Below are positions 1 to 9,005 of a DNA stretch of 64,000 nt, piece after piece. Source of the stretch: Synechococcales cyanobacterium CNB (lineage in GTDB: Bacteria; Planctomycetota; Phycisphaerae; Phycisphaerales; UBA1924); NCBI GenBank assembly GCA_030263455.1, contig SZOZ01000005.1:62001-126000 (forward strand), read 5' to 3'. The notes beneath the pieces were generated by a model. The model was given only the letters and a program-made list of their open reading frames with translations. It did no database searches and was not told where the DNA came from. Position numbers and translations under genes: made by a program. The stretch's first letter is position 1. The number at the start of each line of letters is the position of its first letter.

Positions 1-71
1 CACGCGATCAGCCCGACGGGGCCGGGCGGCGGACTTGCAGAAGCCTACCGCTCAGAGCGGCCCCGGGTTCG
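1..71. other. Window edge, no gene seen; small hairpin
   Basis: No coding region can be supported in these first bases. A short inverted repeat (CCGCT/AGCGG, 48-60) sits just downstream of the stop of the minus-strand YjbQ gene and could be a weak terminator for it. It has no run of T after it, so this is only a possibility. Confidence 0.3.
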
Positions 72-521
72 TCAGGAATGGCCAAGGACGGACACCACGA
101 CGCGCCGCGTGTGCGATGCACTGCGGTGTTCCCAGAGATAGATGCCCTGCCACGTGCCGAGGGCGAGCCGGCCGCGCAGGATCGGGATGCAGAGCGAGGT
201 CTGCGTGAGGACGGCCTTGACGTGGCTGGGCATGTCGTCGGGGCCTTCAGCGGTATGGGTGTAGAGCGGGTCGCCCTCCGGGACAAGGCGGTCGAGCCAG
301 GCTTCGAGATCGCGTCGCGCGGAGGGGTCGGCGTTCTCCTGGATGATGAGCGAGGCGGAGGTGTGGCGGATGAAGACGGTGCAGAGGCCGTCGTCCACGC
401 CGGCGTCGGTCACGACGCGCGCGACGAGGTCGGTAATCTCGTGCAGGCCGCGGGCGGGAGTCGGGATGGAGAGTTCGATGGTGTACACGCAGGGCGCTCT
501 GACCTCTTCAGCCCTGATCAT
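72..521 (-). CDS. yjbQ: YjbQ/UPF0047 family protein
   Basis: A 149-residue protein of the YjbQ (UPF0047) family, annotated elsewhere as having a weak secondary thiamine-phosphate synthase activity; its true cellular role is unsettled. Visible family marks are the RHTSASL segment with the conserved histidine, the ENADP segment, the HTAEGPDDMPSH stretch and the C-terminal GTWQGIYLWEHR signature. Length is normal for the family. The frame is open further upstream, but that part is the reading-frame shadow of the neighbour. The start at 521 gives the standard length and a 14-base overlap with the end of the upstream membrane-protein gene, so the two are probably co-transcribed. Confidence 0.88.
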   Translation of the reverse strand: MIRAEEVRAPCVYTIELSIPTPARGLHEITDLVARVVTDAGVDDGLCTVFIRHTSASLIIQENADPSARRDLEAWLDRLVPEGDPLYTHTAEGPDDMPSHVKAVLTQTSLCIPILRGRLALGTWQGIYLWEHRSASHTRRVVVSVLGHS

Positions 522-1683
522 TGCCGACGCTGCGTTCCGCCATGGCTCTGGCCATGGTGCCCTCGACCATGCCGGGCATCCAGAGCTCGGCATGGTCCTG
601 GCCGTCGCAGTGCTGGCGCATGAGGAGGTAGAGGAGCGTGCCTGCTGACCAGAAGTAACTGAGTGCGAAGGCCCAGACGAGCAGGAGGGGCAGGGCGGAC
701 CAGGTGGCGACCATGCCGCGTGCCCAGGCGTTGGTGCTGGTGAGGCCATCTTCGGTCGCGCCGCCGGTGACGATGGCCGTGCCGATCGGGCCGCTGAAGG
801 CGGTGGAGGCGGTGGAGGTGAACGAGACGACGCCTTGGGCGAGCACGCCGAGGACGCCGACGAGGACGCCGCCGACGACGCCGAGCAGGGCGAGGTACAG
901 GATCAGCCGCAGCGGTCGCGCGGCGACGTAGGCGAGGGAGCGCTGCACGGCGTCGATGGCGTCGGTGCCCTCGCAGGCGACGGCGGGAACGAGCATCGAT
1001 GAGCCGAGCAGGTACCCGGCGAAGAGCAGAACCGCGAGCGTGCCGAGGACGAGGAACAGCCCGTAGAGCAGACCGCCGAGGAGGTTCAGCACGGGCACGC
1101 CCTGCAGCACGAAGAAGCCGCCGACGGCCATGACGAGCGCGAGCAGGGCCACGCCCATCCAAGGCGCGAGGAGTGAGCCTGCGAGCGACGCCCACCGCTT
1201 GACGGCGAAGGCGAGCGCTTCAGGCCACGACATGACGACACCCTGCGAGAACTCGCAGGCAACGGAGCGGCTGATCGCCCCGCCGCCGATGGCCATGATC
1301 ACAACGTAGGGGATCGTGAGCAGGACGAGCGCGAGGGCGTGCTGGTCCCAGAGCGTGCGGGGGAGATCGTAGAGGAGGACGCTGAATCCACTGAGGACGG
1401 CCTCGCCGTTGAGGGCGCTGAGACCGCTGAAGATGAGGCCGAAGCCACGGAGTTTGAGGGCGACGGCCGCCTCGACGAACGATTGCTCACTCGACGACCA
1501 GAGGTTCGAGAGACTGCCGACGAACCACGCGGCGACGAGCGTGAAGAAAGCGAGTCCGAGTCGGCTCGGTCGCAGGGCGAGCGCGCCGGCGCGGAGGAGT
1601 TTGGGCCAGAGGAGGTCGTCGAGGAGGTCCGACAGCGCGATCCGGCGTTCGAGGGCCTCGCCGCGCGGCGTGGTGTCCGACAT
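508..1683 (-). CDS. Multi-pass membrane protein, unknown function
   Basis: A 391-residue hydrophobic protein, not recognised as a named family. A short charged N-terminus is followed by about six to eight likely membrane segments: near residues 45-65, a long stretch around 130-150, several between 180 and 270, and a last pair near 340-365. The small-residue-rich helices look like a channel or assembly protein rather than an enzyme, and no catalytic motif is seen. I chose the ATG at 1683 because everything upstream in this frame is Pro/Arg-rich and overlaps the lemA control region. Its end overlaps the yjbQ start, suggesting one transcript. The lemA gene is divergent, leaving about 150 bases between the starts. 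Confidence 0.75.
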   Translation of the reverse strand: MSDTTPRGEALERRIALSDLLDDLLWPKLLRAGALALRPSRLGLAFFTLVAAWFVGSLSNLWSSSEQSFVEAAVALKLRGFGLIFSGLSALNGEAVLSGFSVLLYDLPRTLWDQHALALVLLTIPYVVIMAIGGGAISRSVACEFSQGVVMSWPEALAFAVKRWASLAGSLLAPWMGVALLALVMAVGGFFVLQGVPVLNLLGGLLYGLFLVLGTLAVLLFAGYLLGSSMLVPAVACEGTDAIDAVQRSLAYVAARPLRLILYLALLGVVGGVLVGVLGVLAQGVVSFTSTASTAFSGPIGTAIVTGGATEDGLTSTNAWARGMVATWSALPLLLVWAFALSYFWSAGTLLYLLMRQHCDGQDHAELWMPGMVEGTMARAMAERSVGNDQG

Positions 1684-1775
1684 CGCAGGCCGTCCTTCCC
1701 TCGCGTCAAGGCCCGGCGTGGGCCGCGGGGGCGGGCAAATCCTACCAGAAGGCCGCAATCCGGGGGCGGGGTTCC

Positions 1776-1837
1776 TAACATCCTTGCGGGCGGGGCGACT
1801 GAGACCGCGCCCGACCCTCGACGGGAGGTACGACATG
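1776..1837 (+). promoter_or_regulatory. Upstream region of lemA: -10-like box and ribosome site
   Basis: TAACAT at 1776-1781 could be a -10 element about 50 bases before the lemA start. A strong Shine-Dalgarno (GGGAGG) lies about eight bases before the ATG at 1835 and fixes that start against the longer open frame. Confidence 0.4.
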
Positions 1838-2413
1838 GGGTGGATCGTCCTGCTCGTAGCCGCCGGGCTGTTCGTGGTCGTGCTGCTGTGGTTCGTGGCG
1901 ATGTACAACACGCTGGTGCGTCAGCGGGTGGACTGCGACAACGGGTGGTCGCAGATCGACGTGCAGCTGAAGCGGCGCTATGACCTGATTCCGAACCTGG
2001 TCGAGACGGTGAAGGGGTACGCGGCCCACGAGAAGGGCACGCTGGAGGCCGTCATCCAGGCGCGTCAGCAGGCCGTCTCGATCGCCTCGGACGGCGCGCA
2101 CGCAGCTGAGAAGGCGATGGCCGAGAACGCCATCACGCAGGCGCTGGGCCGGCTGTTCGCGCTGAGCGAGGCCTACCCGCAGCTCAAGGCGGACGCGAAC
2201 TTCCGGCAGCTGCAGGAGGAACTGGCGTCCACGGAGAACAAGGTCGGCTTTGCCCGCCAGCACTACAACGACTGCGTGGGCCGCTACGAGACCTCGCGGC
2301 AGTCCTTCCCGACGAACATCGTGGCGGGGGCGTTCTCGTTCCAGCCGCGGGAGTACTTCCGCGTCGAGGCGAGCGCGGAGCGCGAGGCGCCGAAGGTCTC
2401 GTTCACGAGCTGA
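1835..2413 (+). CDS. lemA: LemA family protein
   Basis: A 192-residue LemA family protein: one N-terminal membrane anchor (about residues 3-23) followed by a long helical domain outside the membrane. Family marks are the YNTLV segment, RYDLIPNLVETVKGY, and the late segment with F-P-x-N and Y-F. LemA proteins are commonly found next to HtpX/M48 proteases or TPM-domain proteins and are thought to act in envelope stress, but their biochemistry is not established. The next gene, six bases downstream, is such an M48 protease, so an operon is nearly certain. The start is set by a strong ribosome site; the frame runs open about 140 codons upstream, but that portion is antisense to the neighbouring membrane protein. 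Confidence 0.93.
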   Translation: MGWIVLLVAAGLFVVVLLWFVAMYNTLVRQRVDCDNGWSQIDVQLKRRYDLIPNLVETVKGYAAHEKGTLEAVIQARQQAVSIASDGAHAAEKAMAENAITQALGRLFALSEAYPQLKADANFRQLQEELASTENKVGFARQHYNDCVGRYETSRQSFPTNIVAGAFSFQPREYFRVEASAEREAPKVSFTS

Positions 2414-2419
2414 CCCGCG

Positions 2420-3517
2420 ATGAGCCAGGCCGGCAAGACTCCCGGATCGCCGACGCCGCCTCCGGTGCGGCGTTCGGCCCTCGACCGCGCCGCCGCGGGC
2501 GCGACGGCGACGGATCGCGCCGTGCGCGAGGGGATGAAGGCGTACCCCGGCACGATCACCTACATCGACCTGATCCGGAAGAACCGGCGCGACAGCACGA
2601 TGCTCATCACGCTGATGCTGCTCCTCGGGGCGGCGATCGGGGCGGCGATCGCGGCCGCGATCTCGCTCTACGCGACGGGCGACAGCGCGAGCCTGCTCCC
2701 GTCGGTCGCCGCTGGGGCGGTGGCTGCACTGGTGTTTGGAGGACTCGGGGCGATGTGGTCGTGGTTCGGCGGGGCGAAGGCGATCCTGCGGATGTCCGGG
2801 GCGTTCCCGGTCGGCCCGCAGGACGACCCGGAACTGTACAACGTCGTCGATGAGATGCGGATCGCGGCCGGCATCCCGATGCCGCGCGTCTACATCATCA
2901 ACGACTCTGCCCTCAACGCCTTCGCCACCGGGCGCGACCCAGAGCACGGCGTCGTGGCGATCACGCGCGGGCTGCGCGAGAAGCTGCCCCGCGACGAACT
3001 CCAGGCCGTCATCGCGCACGAGATCGCGCACATCCGGCACCTCGACATCCGCTTCGCCATGCTGATGGCGACGATGGTGGGGCTGATCGTCTTCGCCTGC
3101 GATGCGTTCCTCCGTGTGGCGCTCCGCGGCGGGCTGCACGGGGGGCGGCGTTCGTCGGGCGGCAAGGGGGGAGGGGCGGCCGTGCTCGTGCTCCTCGTCG
3201 TCGCGCTCGTGCTCGCGGTGATCGCGCCGCTCTTCGCCCGGATCATCCAGATGGCATACAGCCGGCAGCGTGAGTACCTCGCCGATGCGGGTGCGGTCGA
3301 ACTGACGCGGAATCCCGAAGCCCTCGCCAACGCCCTGCGGCGGCTGGGAGACGACGAGGAGCCGCTGGTGGACACCGCCAACCGGGGCACTGCCCACATG
3401 TACATCGTCAACCCGCTCCGCAAGGTCCGCAAGGCCCACGGCGAAGTTGAAACGCTCTTCTGCTCACACCCGGCGATCAGCAAGCGGATCGCCCGGCTGC
3501 TGGCCCTGGTGCGATGA
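2420..3517 (+). CDS. HtpX-like M48 family zinc metalloprotease
   Basis: A 365-residue integral-membrane M48 peptidase. After a Pro/Ala-rich N-terminus come membrane helices at about 62-85 and 91-112, then the soluble protease part. The zinc site HEIAH is at residues 200-204, and the third ligand is likely the Glu of the later REYLADAGAVEL segment. A further pair of hydrophobic stretches lies between them (about 213-232 and 248-270) around a Gly/Arg-rich loop. HtpX proteases degrade damaged membrane proteins with the active site facing the cytoplasm. It is directly downstream of lemA and overlaps the following membrane-protein gene by four bases (ATGA), so the three form one unit. It differs from the HtpX at 38006-38845, which is shorter and lacks the N-terminal extension. 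Confidence 0.9.
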   Translation: MSQAGKTPGSPTPPPVRRSALDRAAAGATATDRAVREGMKAYPGTITYIDLIRKNRRDSTMLITLMLLLGAAIGAAIAAAISLYATGDSASLLPSVAAGAVAALVFGGLGAMWSWFGGAKAILRMSGAFPVGPQDDPELYNVVDEMRIAAGIPMPRVYIINDSALNAFATGRDPEHGVVAITRGLREKLPRDELQAVIAHEIAHIRHLDIRFAMLMATMVGLIVFACDAFLRVALRGGLHGGRRSSGGKGGGAAVLVLLVVALVLAVIAPLFARIIQMAYSRQREYLADAGAVELTRNPEALANALRRLGDDEEPLVDTANRGTAHMYIVNPLRKVRKAHGEVETLFCSHPAISKRIARLLALVR

Positions 3518-4470
3518 CCACCGATTCCCCCATGGCGGTTGCCCCGGGCGTGCGGGCTGGCCATCATCCGGCCATGCTCAAAGCCGCCTCGCGCTACCTG
3601 CCCCCCCTCACCGCGCTCTTCGTCCTCGGCCCGGTTGCGGCGTTTCTGGTCAATTTGCTGCGAGCCTCGGACGGCAGCCGCGACGCGACACTCCTGGTCG
3701 GTGCCTCGCCCGTGCTCGGCATCGTGGTGATGCTCGGTGTGTTCGCTATCGCCGGCACGGCGGCTCTACTGGCGACGCACTTTCACGGGTGGCGGTCGGG
3801 GATGTGGACCGCTGGGTTGACGCTGGCACACGCCGCGTGGGCGTCGGGGCCGGTGGACATGGTCATCCGGCGCGAGGCGTCGCCCGGGGTGCTGACGGCG
3901 TTCGCCGTCGAAGGGCTGATGGTCGGCGTGCTGAGCGCGGTACTGGCGGCCGCGGTGTGGCTGGTCGCGGTTCAACGGTACGAGCGGTCCCACGACCCGC
4001 ACGAGGCGCCGGACTCTGCACCACGACGGCCCCACCCGAAGAACGAACTCCTCCGTGCGGTCATGGCGCCGGGTGCGGTCGCCGGCATGGGAGTGGCTGT
4101 GGTGGTCGGCGGGGCGGTCGCATGGCTGGTGGCGCAGGAGCCGCTCAAGGGGCAGGCGGTCTTCGCTGCGATCTTCGCGGGCATCGTCGGGGCAGGGTTC
4201 GGTCGGCTGACGTCGTCGTACCTCGACGATGCGGCGAACAGCCTGACGTTCTTCGTCGCGATGGCCTTGCTCGCGCTGGTCGCGCCGATCGCGGCCCGTT
4301 TCGTGCACGGGGAGCAGTTGGTGGCGGATTTGTACGCGGGGCGTTACTTCGGCCCGGCCGCGCCCGTCGGACTGGACTGGGCCGCCGGCGGGTTCCTCGG
4401 GATTCCGATCGGCGTCTCGTGGTTTGCCTCGCTGTTCGAACGCAGACGCCAAGCCCGTGCATCGGCCTAA
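3514..4470 (+). CDS. Multi-pass membrane protein, unknown
   Basis: A 318-residue protein with about eight hydrophobic segments (roughly 30-50, 62-88, 90-108, 128-150, 185-207, 215-235, 250-268, 285-305) separated by short charged loops, one of them His/Pro-rich near residue 160-175. No family is recognised. The ATG overlaps the stop of the M48 protease gene as ATGA, implying translational coupling and a job tied to the LemA/M48 pair, for example as a membrane partner or substrate; that is inference. An internal ATG about seven codons in is a possible alternative start. The TAA stop at 4468 is also the first half of a TAAACT hexamer that may serve folE2. Confidence 0.75.
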   Translation: MTTDSPMAVAPGVRAGHHPAMLKAASRYLPPLTALFVLGPVAAFLVNLLRASDGSRDATLLVGASPVLGIVVMLGVFAIAGTAALLATHFHGWRSGMWTAGLTLAHAAWASGPVDMVIRREASPGVLTAFAVEGLMVGVLSAVLAAAVWLVAVQRYERSHDPHEAPDSAPRRPHPKNELLRAVMAPGAVAGMGVAVVVGGAVAWLVAQEPLKGQAVFAAIFAGIVGAGFGRLTSSYLDDAANSLTFFVAMALLALVAPIAARFVHGEQLVADLYAGRYFGPAAPVGLDWAAGGFLGIPIGVSWFASLFERRRQARASA

Positions 4471-4473
4471 ACT
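4468..4473 (+). promoter_or_regulatory. TAAACT -10-like box overlapping a stop codon
   Basis: TAAACT begins with the TAA stop of the preceding membrane protein and lies 39 bases before the folE2 start. The same arrangement recurs before the DinG-like gene and before the adenine deaminase gene. Confidence 0.35.
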
Positions 4474-4512
4474 CCGGTGGAGGGCCGATCCGGGCGCCTC
4501 CCCGGAGCACCG

Positions 4513-5331
4513 ATGACCCGCCGCGACACCGCCAACGCGACCCGGCGAACCATGCCGGACGTGCAATCGCTCGCCGACGACCGCCGGGTCGCCATCGATC
4601 GCGTCGGCGTGAAGGACGTGACCTACCCGCTTCGATTGCACACGCGGGAGGGCGGGGAGCAGACAACGGTCGCCGCGATCAACATGTACGTGGCCTTGCC
4701 GCACCACCAGAAGGGCACGCACATGAGTCGGTTTCTGGAGGTGCTCAACGAGCAGACGTGCGAGCCGGTCTGCCCGGAGCGTATTCCCGTGATCGCACGG
4801 GCGATCCGGGAGCGGCTGGAAGCTCACGAGGCCCACTTCGAGGCCGAGTTCACCTACTTCATCGCCAAGCGTGCCCCGGTGACGGGCGCGCCCGGCCTGA
4901 TGGACTACCGGGTGCGGTTCGCATGCACGGCCAACGGCGAGACGGACTTCGTGATGACCGTCTCGGCCCCGGCTGCGAGCCTGTGCCCCTGCTCGAAGGA
5001 GATCAGCGAGTACGGCGCGCACAACCAGCGGTGCCGCATCGAGGCGTCGGTGCGCACGAACGCGATGATGTGGATCGAGGACCTGGCGGAGTTGCTGGAG
5101 CAGGCCGCCTCCGCGCCGGTGTTCGCGGTGCTGAAGCGGCCGGACGAGAAGTGGGTGACTGAGCACGCCTACGACAACCCGAAGTTCGTCGAGGACATCG
5201 TCCGCGACCTCGCGCTCTTGCTGGAGGCCGACGACCGGGTGGTGTGGTACTCGATCAACTCGGAGAACTTCGAGTCGATCCACTCGCACAACGCCTACGC
5301 CCAGGTGACGCGCGACAAGCGACACGACTGA
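4513..5331 (+). CDS. folE2: GTP cyclohydrolase FolE2 (type IB)
   Basis: A 272-residue GTP cyclohydrolase of the IB type (FolE2, COG1469), which makes 7,8-dihydroneopterin triphosphate from GTP, the first step to folate and to queuosine-type modified bases. Recognisable parts are the YPL segment near the N-terminus, the SRF segment, the SLCPCSKEIS motif with the metal-associated cysteine, YGAHNQRC just after it, and the late NxENxExIHxHNAYA segment. FolE2 can use metals other than zinc and often replaces or backs up FolE. The ATG at 4513 follows GGAG at a good distance; an earlier in-frame start would add 12 residues. The cell-wall genes follow 39 bases later in the same direction. Confidence 0.93.
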   Translation: MTRRDTANATRRTMPDVQSLADDRRVAIDRVGVKDVTYPLRLHTREGGEQTTVAAINMYVALPHHQKGTHMSRFLEVLNEQTCEPVCPERIPVIARAIRERLEAHEAHFEAEFTYFIAKRAPVTGAPGLMDYRVRFACTANGETDFVMTVSAPAASLCPCSKEISEYGAHNQRCRIEASVRTNAMMWIEDLAELLEQAASAPVFAVLKRPDEKWVTEHAYDNPKFVEDIVRDLALLLEADDRVVWYSINSENFESIHSHNAYAQVTRDKRHD

Positions 5332-5370
5332 CGATCTCGCCTCCCGTGGGCAACGGAGGCCCCGGTAGGT

Positions 5371-7779
5371 GTGACGACGCGAGCGAATCCCGGACCACGG
5401 ATGAAGGCGACCCGACCGATCCGCTCCATGTTCCGGCGAAGGCTCACGCTCCTGTTGGGGCTGGTCTTGGTCGCCTGCGCGGCGATGGGCGCGCAGCTGA
5501 CCCGCCTGACCGTGGTTGAGCACGGCACGCACGTCGCCGACGCCGAGCGGCGGCTGTACGCCGAGCGGTGGTTGCCAACGGTGCGGGGACGCATCCTCGA
5601 CCGGCATGGGCGGGTGCTGGCGCAGGATCGTCCGAGTTACGAGGCTGCCGTCGATTACCGCGTGCTGTCCGGGGCGTGGGCGGACGAGCGGGCGAGGTCG
5701 TTCGCCCGGCGTGCTCACCGGGACGCCTGGCCCGTGCTGGACGCGGACGCACGCGAACGGTTGGTCGAGCGCTATCGGCAGGCGTACGACGCTCACGTGT
5801 CGGCCATGTGGACGCGACTGGCGTCGGTCACGGCGGCGGACGCGGCGGAACTCGAGTCGAGGCGTGCCCGCATCCTCGCCCGCGTCGATCGGATGGCGGG
5901 CACGGTCGCGGACGCTCGGCGGCGGCAGGCCATCCGAGAACAGGCGGCGCGGGGGAGACAGTTCACGCCGGAACTGCTGGCGCAGATCGACGAGCGGGCC
6001 GCGGCCGAGATCGCCGAGCAGCGGAGGCCGCACGTGGTGCTGCCCGACCTCGACGACGCGACGGCGTTTCTGCTGATGCGACTCGCGGAGCAGAGCGTGC
6101 CGCTCTTCGCGTGGCTGGACGATCCGTCGATCGACCGTGACGCCGCGTTGGCCGAGCAGGTTCCGCTGCTGCCCGGTCTGGTCGTGCGTCGGAGCGCCGA
6201 CCGCGAGTACCCATTCGATCGTGTGACGGTGGAGATCGACCGCTCGACGTTTCCGGGTCCGTTGAAGCGCCAGGGGCACGAGAGCGTGTCGGTCGAGGGT
6301 GTGGCGGCCCACGTGCTCGGGTGGATGGGCAGGCGGGCGATCGACATCGACGTTGCCGCACGGCGTGAAGCCCTGAGCGCGGACGACGACCTGCACGCGC
6401 GCTCGACGGTCCGAACGCTCGACGGCCGGACGCGCGACCGGGGTCAGTACATGCCCGGTGACCCGGCGGGCAGGGCGGGGGTCGAGCGCGCCCATGAGGC
6501 CAGGCTGCGCGGGCTGCGCGGGCTTGAACTCACGCGGCTGGACCTTTCGCAGCGCACGGCAGTCGAGCCGGACTTCGGGCGCGACGTGCATCTGACGCTG
6601 GACGTGATGCTTCAGGCTCGTGTGCAGGCCGCGATGACGCCCGGTGTCGGACTCGCACAGGTCCACGCCTGGCATGGGGAGGACAACCCGACGATGCCTG
6701 TGGGCGCGCCGCTCAACGGGGCGGCGGTGGTGCTCGACGTGGATACCGGGGACGTGCTGGCGCTCGTCTCGACGCCATCGTTCAACCGCGACATGATGCG
6801 GGACGACCCCGAGTCCATCGCTGCGGAAGAGCTCGACAAGCCATATCTCAATCGCGCTATCGGTGTCGCGTATCCGCCCGGGTCGGTGGCGAAGGCGCTG
6901 ATTCTGAGCGAGGCCGTCACGCGCGGGAACTACTCGCTCGACCAGCGGATCGAGTGCACGGGGCACCTCTTCCCGAACCTGCCGAACAACTACCGCTGCT
7001 GGGTCTATCGCGAGCGTTTCGGCTTCTCGACGCACCAGGCGCGGATGGGGCACCCGCTCGACGCGGTCGAGGCTCTGATGGTCTCGTGCAACATCTTCTT
7101 CTACACGCTCGGACAGAGGCTGGGGCCGCGCGATATCCAGGCGGCGTACCGAGACTTCGGCGTGGGTGAGCGGTTCGGGCTTGGGATCGGGCCGGAGCAC
7201 CCGGGCACGCTGGGACCGGAGGGGAACGCTGCCGGGCTCTCGGCGTCGGACGCGATCCTGATGGGGATCGGCCAGGGTCCGGTGGACTGGACGCCGCTGC
7301 ACGCCGCTTCGGCGTACGCGACGCTGGCGCGCATGGGCGTGGTGGTCCGGCCGCGACTGATCGACGACGGTACGCCGCCCGAGGTGCGGGAGCTTCGGTT
7401 GAACCGTCCGGCGGTGCAGGCCGCGCTCGAGGGGCTGGACCGCGTCGTGAACGACTCGCGCTACGGGACCGCGCACGCGATGACGATCAACGAGCGGCGC
7501 GAACCGATCTTCAACGCACCGGGCGTGCGTGTCCGGGGCAAGACCGGCACGGCGACCGCGCCGGACCTCCGCATCGACCCCGACGGCCCCGGCCCGCTGC
7601 CGGCGCAGGTCGCGCGTTCGGGCGACCACTCGTGGTTCGTTGTGCTGGTCGGTCACGAGGGGGAGAGGCCGCGGTACGCGATCGCGGTCGTGATGGAGTA
7701 TGCCGGGAGCGGCGGGCGCGTCGCCGGCCCGATCGCCAACCAGATCATCCACGCCCTCATCGCCGAGGGATACCTGTGA
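5371..7779 (+). CDS. mrdA: Penicillin-binding protein 2 (peptidoglycan transpeptidase)
   Basis: An 802-residue class B PBP of the elongation machinery. It has an N-terminal membrane anchor (about residues 24-46), a dimerisation/pedestal region starting at VRGRILDRHGRVL (71-83), and a C-terminal transpeptidase domain. The catalytic motifs are S505-V-A-K508, S572-C-N574 and K724-T-G726. It cross-links peptidoglycan with RodA during lateral growth. It is longer than E. coli PBP2 (about 630 residues) because of a helical, Arg/Ala-rich insertion at about residues 105-235. The start is a GTG preceded by GGAGG; an ATG ten codons later is an alternative. The stop overlaps the rodA start by one base (TGATG). 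The presence of mrdA/rodA implies a peptidoglycan wall. Confidence 0.94.
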   Translation: MTTRANPGPRMKATRPIRSMFRRRLTLLLGLVLVACAAMGAQLTRLTVVEHGTHVADAERRLYAERWLPTVRGRILDRHGRVLAQDRPSYEAAVDYRVLSGAWADERARSFARRAHRDAWPVLDADARERLVERYRQAYDAHVSAMWTRLASVTAADAAELESRRARILARVDRMAGTVADARRRQAIREQAARGRQFTPELLAQIDERAAAEIAEQRRPHVVLPDLDDATAFLLMRLAEQSVPLFAWLDDPSIDRDAALAEQVPLLPGLVVRRSADREYPFDRVTVEIDRSTFPGPLKRQGHESVSVEGVAAHVLGWMGRRAIDIDVAARREALSADDDLHARSTVRTLDGRTRDRGQYMPGDPAGRAGVERAHEARLRGLRGLELTRLDLSQRTAVEPDFGRDVHLTLDVMLQARVQAAMTPGVGLAQVHAWHGEDNPTMPVGAPLNGAAVVLDVDTGDVLALVSTPSFNRDMMRDDPESIAAEELDKPYLNRAIGVAYPPGSVAKALILSEAVTRGNYSLDQRIECTGHLFPNLPNNYRCWVYRERFGFSTHQARMGHPLDAVEALMVSCNIFFYTLGQRLGPRDIQAAYRDFGVGERFGLGIGPEHPGTLGPEGNAAGLSASDAILMGIGQGPVDWTPLHAASAYATLARMGVVVRPRLIDDGTPPEVRELRLNRPAVQAALEGLDRVVNDSRYGTAHAMTINERREPIFNAPGVRVRGKTGTATAPDLRIDPDGPGPLPAQVARSGDHSWFVVLVGHEGERPRYAIAVVMEYAGSGGRVAGPIANQIIHALIAEGYL

Positions 7780-9005
7780 TGAACGTGCAACTGCACACGC
7801 TCATCAAGGGTTCGCGCGCGCCGCACCGGACGATCCGCTCGACGCTGACGCTGACGAACGCGGCGTGGCTCTCGGTGATCGCCGCTCTCGGGCTGAGCCT
7901 GCTGGGCATCTACTCGATCGATCTCGTCGGGCGTCCGACTGCGGGGGGGGCGTTCGATCTCGCGCCGCTGGCGTGGAAGCAGCTGGTGTTCCTGATCCTC
8001 GGGCTGCTCGCGGCGGTCATCGTCGCGCTGCCGCACTATCGGATGCTGTCCCTCGCGGCGTGGCCGGCGACGGTCGTCGTGCTGGGGCTGCTGGTATTCC
8101 TGCTCGCCCCGGGCGTGCCCAAGTGGCTCGTGACTCCGACGAACGGCGCACGGGCGTGGATCAACCTCGGCCCTGTGAACTTCCAGCCGGCGGAACTGGC
8201 GAAGATCGTCTTCGTGCTGGTGGTGGCGCGGTACATGCGGTTCCGGCGCACGCACCGCGAGTTCCGGGGGCTGATCGTGCCCGGGATCATCGCCTTCGTG
8301 CCGATGGCGCTCATCACGCTGCAGCCGGACCTGGGCAGCGCGAGCCTGTTCGTGCCTTCACTGTTCGCGATGCTCGTGGCGGCGGGCGCGAGGCTGCGGC
8401 ACGTTGGTGTCATCATCCTCGCGGGATTGCTGGCTGCGCCGGCGAGCTGGCCGCTGCTCCGGCCCTACCAGAAGGAGCGGTTCATCGCGCTGGTGCATCA
8501 GGTGCAGGGCGACCGATCGCGCGAACAGGACATCAACTTCCAGTCGTTCACGGCCCAGCGGCTGGTCGGGGCGGGAGGGCTGTCGGGCAACTCGGATGCC
8601 CGCACGAGGGCGCTGGTGCGTTTCAACCGGCTGCCCGAGGCGCACAACGACATGGTCTTCGCGGTCGTGGTCAACCGCTTCGGCGCGCTGGGGGGGGTCG
8701 CGGTGTTCGGGTTGTATCTCGTGTGGCTCGGGGGCGCCCTGCTGACGGCGCTCTTCTGCCGAGAGCCGATCGGGCGGATTCTGTGCGTGGGGCTGGCGGC
8801 GTTCGTTGCGGTGCAGATGGTGATCAACGTGGGCATGACGATCGGGCTGCTGCCGATCGTCGGCATCACGCTGCCGTTCCTGTCCTACGGCGGGTCGAGC
8901 CTGCTGGCGTGCTGGATCATGACGGGGCTGATTCTGAACGTCGCGCTGCGGCGTCCGATGCCGCCGTTCCGCCCCTCGTTCGAGTACGCTGACGACGATG
9001 AGTGA
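7779..9005 (+). CDS. rodA: RodA/FtsW family glycosyltransferase
   Basis: A 408-residue SEDS protein with about ten membrane segments, the peptidoglycan polymerase partner of PBP2. Signature segments include the LGPVNFQPAELAK-type loop (near 130-140), LQPDLGSA with the Asp needed for glycosyltransfer, the PEAHNDMVFAVV loop, and the C-terminal GITLPFLSYGGSSL motif. It starts in the TGATG overlap with mrdA, so the two are translationally coupled and presumably made in fixed ratio. Its last eight bases overlap the rsmG start. RodA rather than FtsW is chosen because of the pairing with mrdA and the absence of division genes nearby. Confidence 0.93.
   Translation: MNVQLHTLIKGSRAPHRTIRSTLTLTNAAWLSVIAALGLSLLGIYSIDLVGRPTAGGAFDLAPLAWKQLVFLILGLLAAVIVALPHYRMLSLAAWPATVVVLGLLVFLLAPGVPKWLVTPTNGARAWINLGPVNFQPAELAKIVFVLVVARYMRFRRTHREFRGLIVPGIIAFVPMALITLQPDLGSASLFVPSLFAMLVAAGARLRHVGVIILAGLLAAPASWPLLRPYQKERFIALVHQVQGDRSREQDINFQSFTAQRLVGAGGLSGNSDARTRALVRFNRLPEAHNDMVFAVVVNRFGALGGVAVFGLYLVWLGGALLTALFCREPIGRILCVGLAAFVAVQMVINVGMTIGLLPIVGITLPFLSYGGSSLLACWIMTGLILNVALRRPMPPFRPSFEYADDDE

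Noticed and set aside
3766-7752. Very long open frame (over 1,300 codons) on the minus strand
   Set aside because: It runs antisense to four recognisable plus-strand genes (membrane protein, folE2, mrdA), is extremely Arg/His/Pro-rich and shows no domain. High GC leaves few stop codons in such frames.
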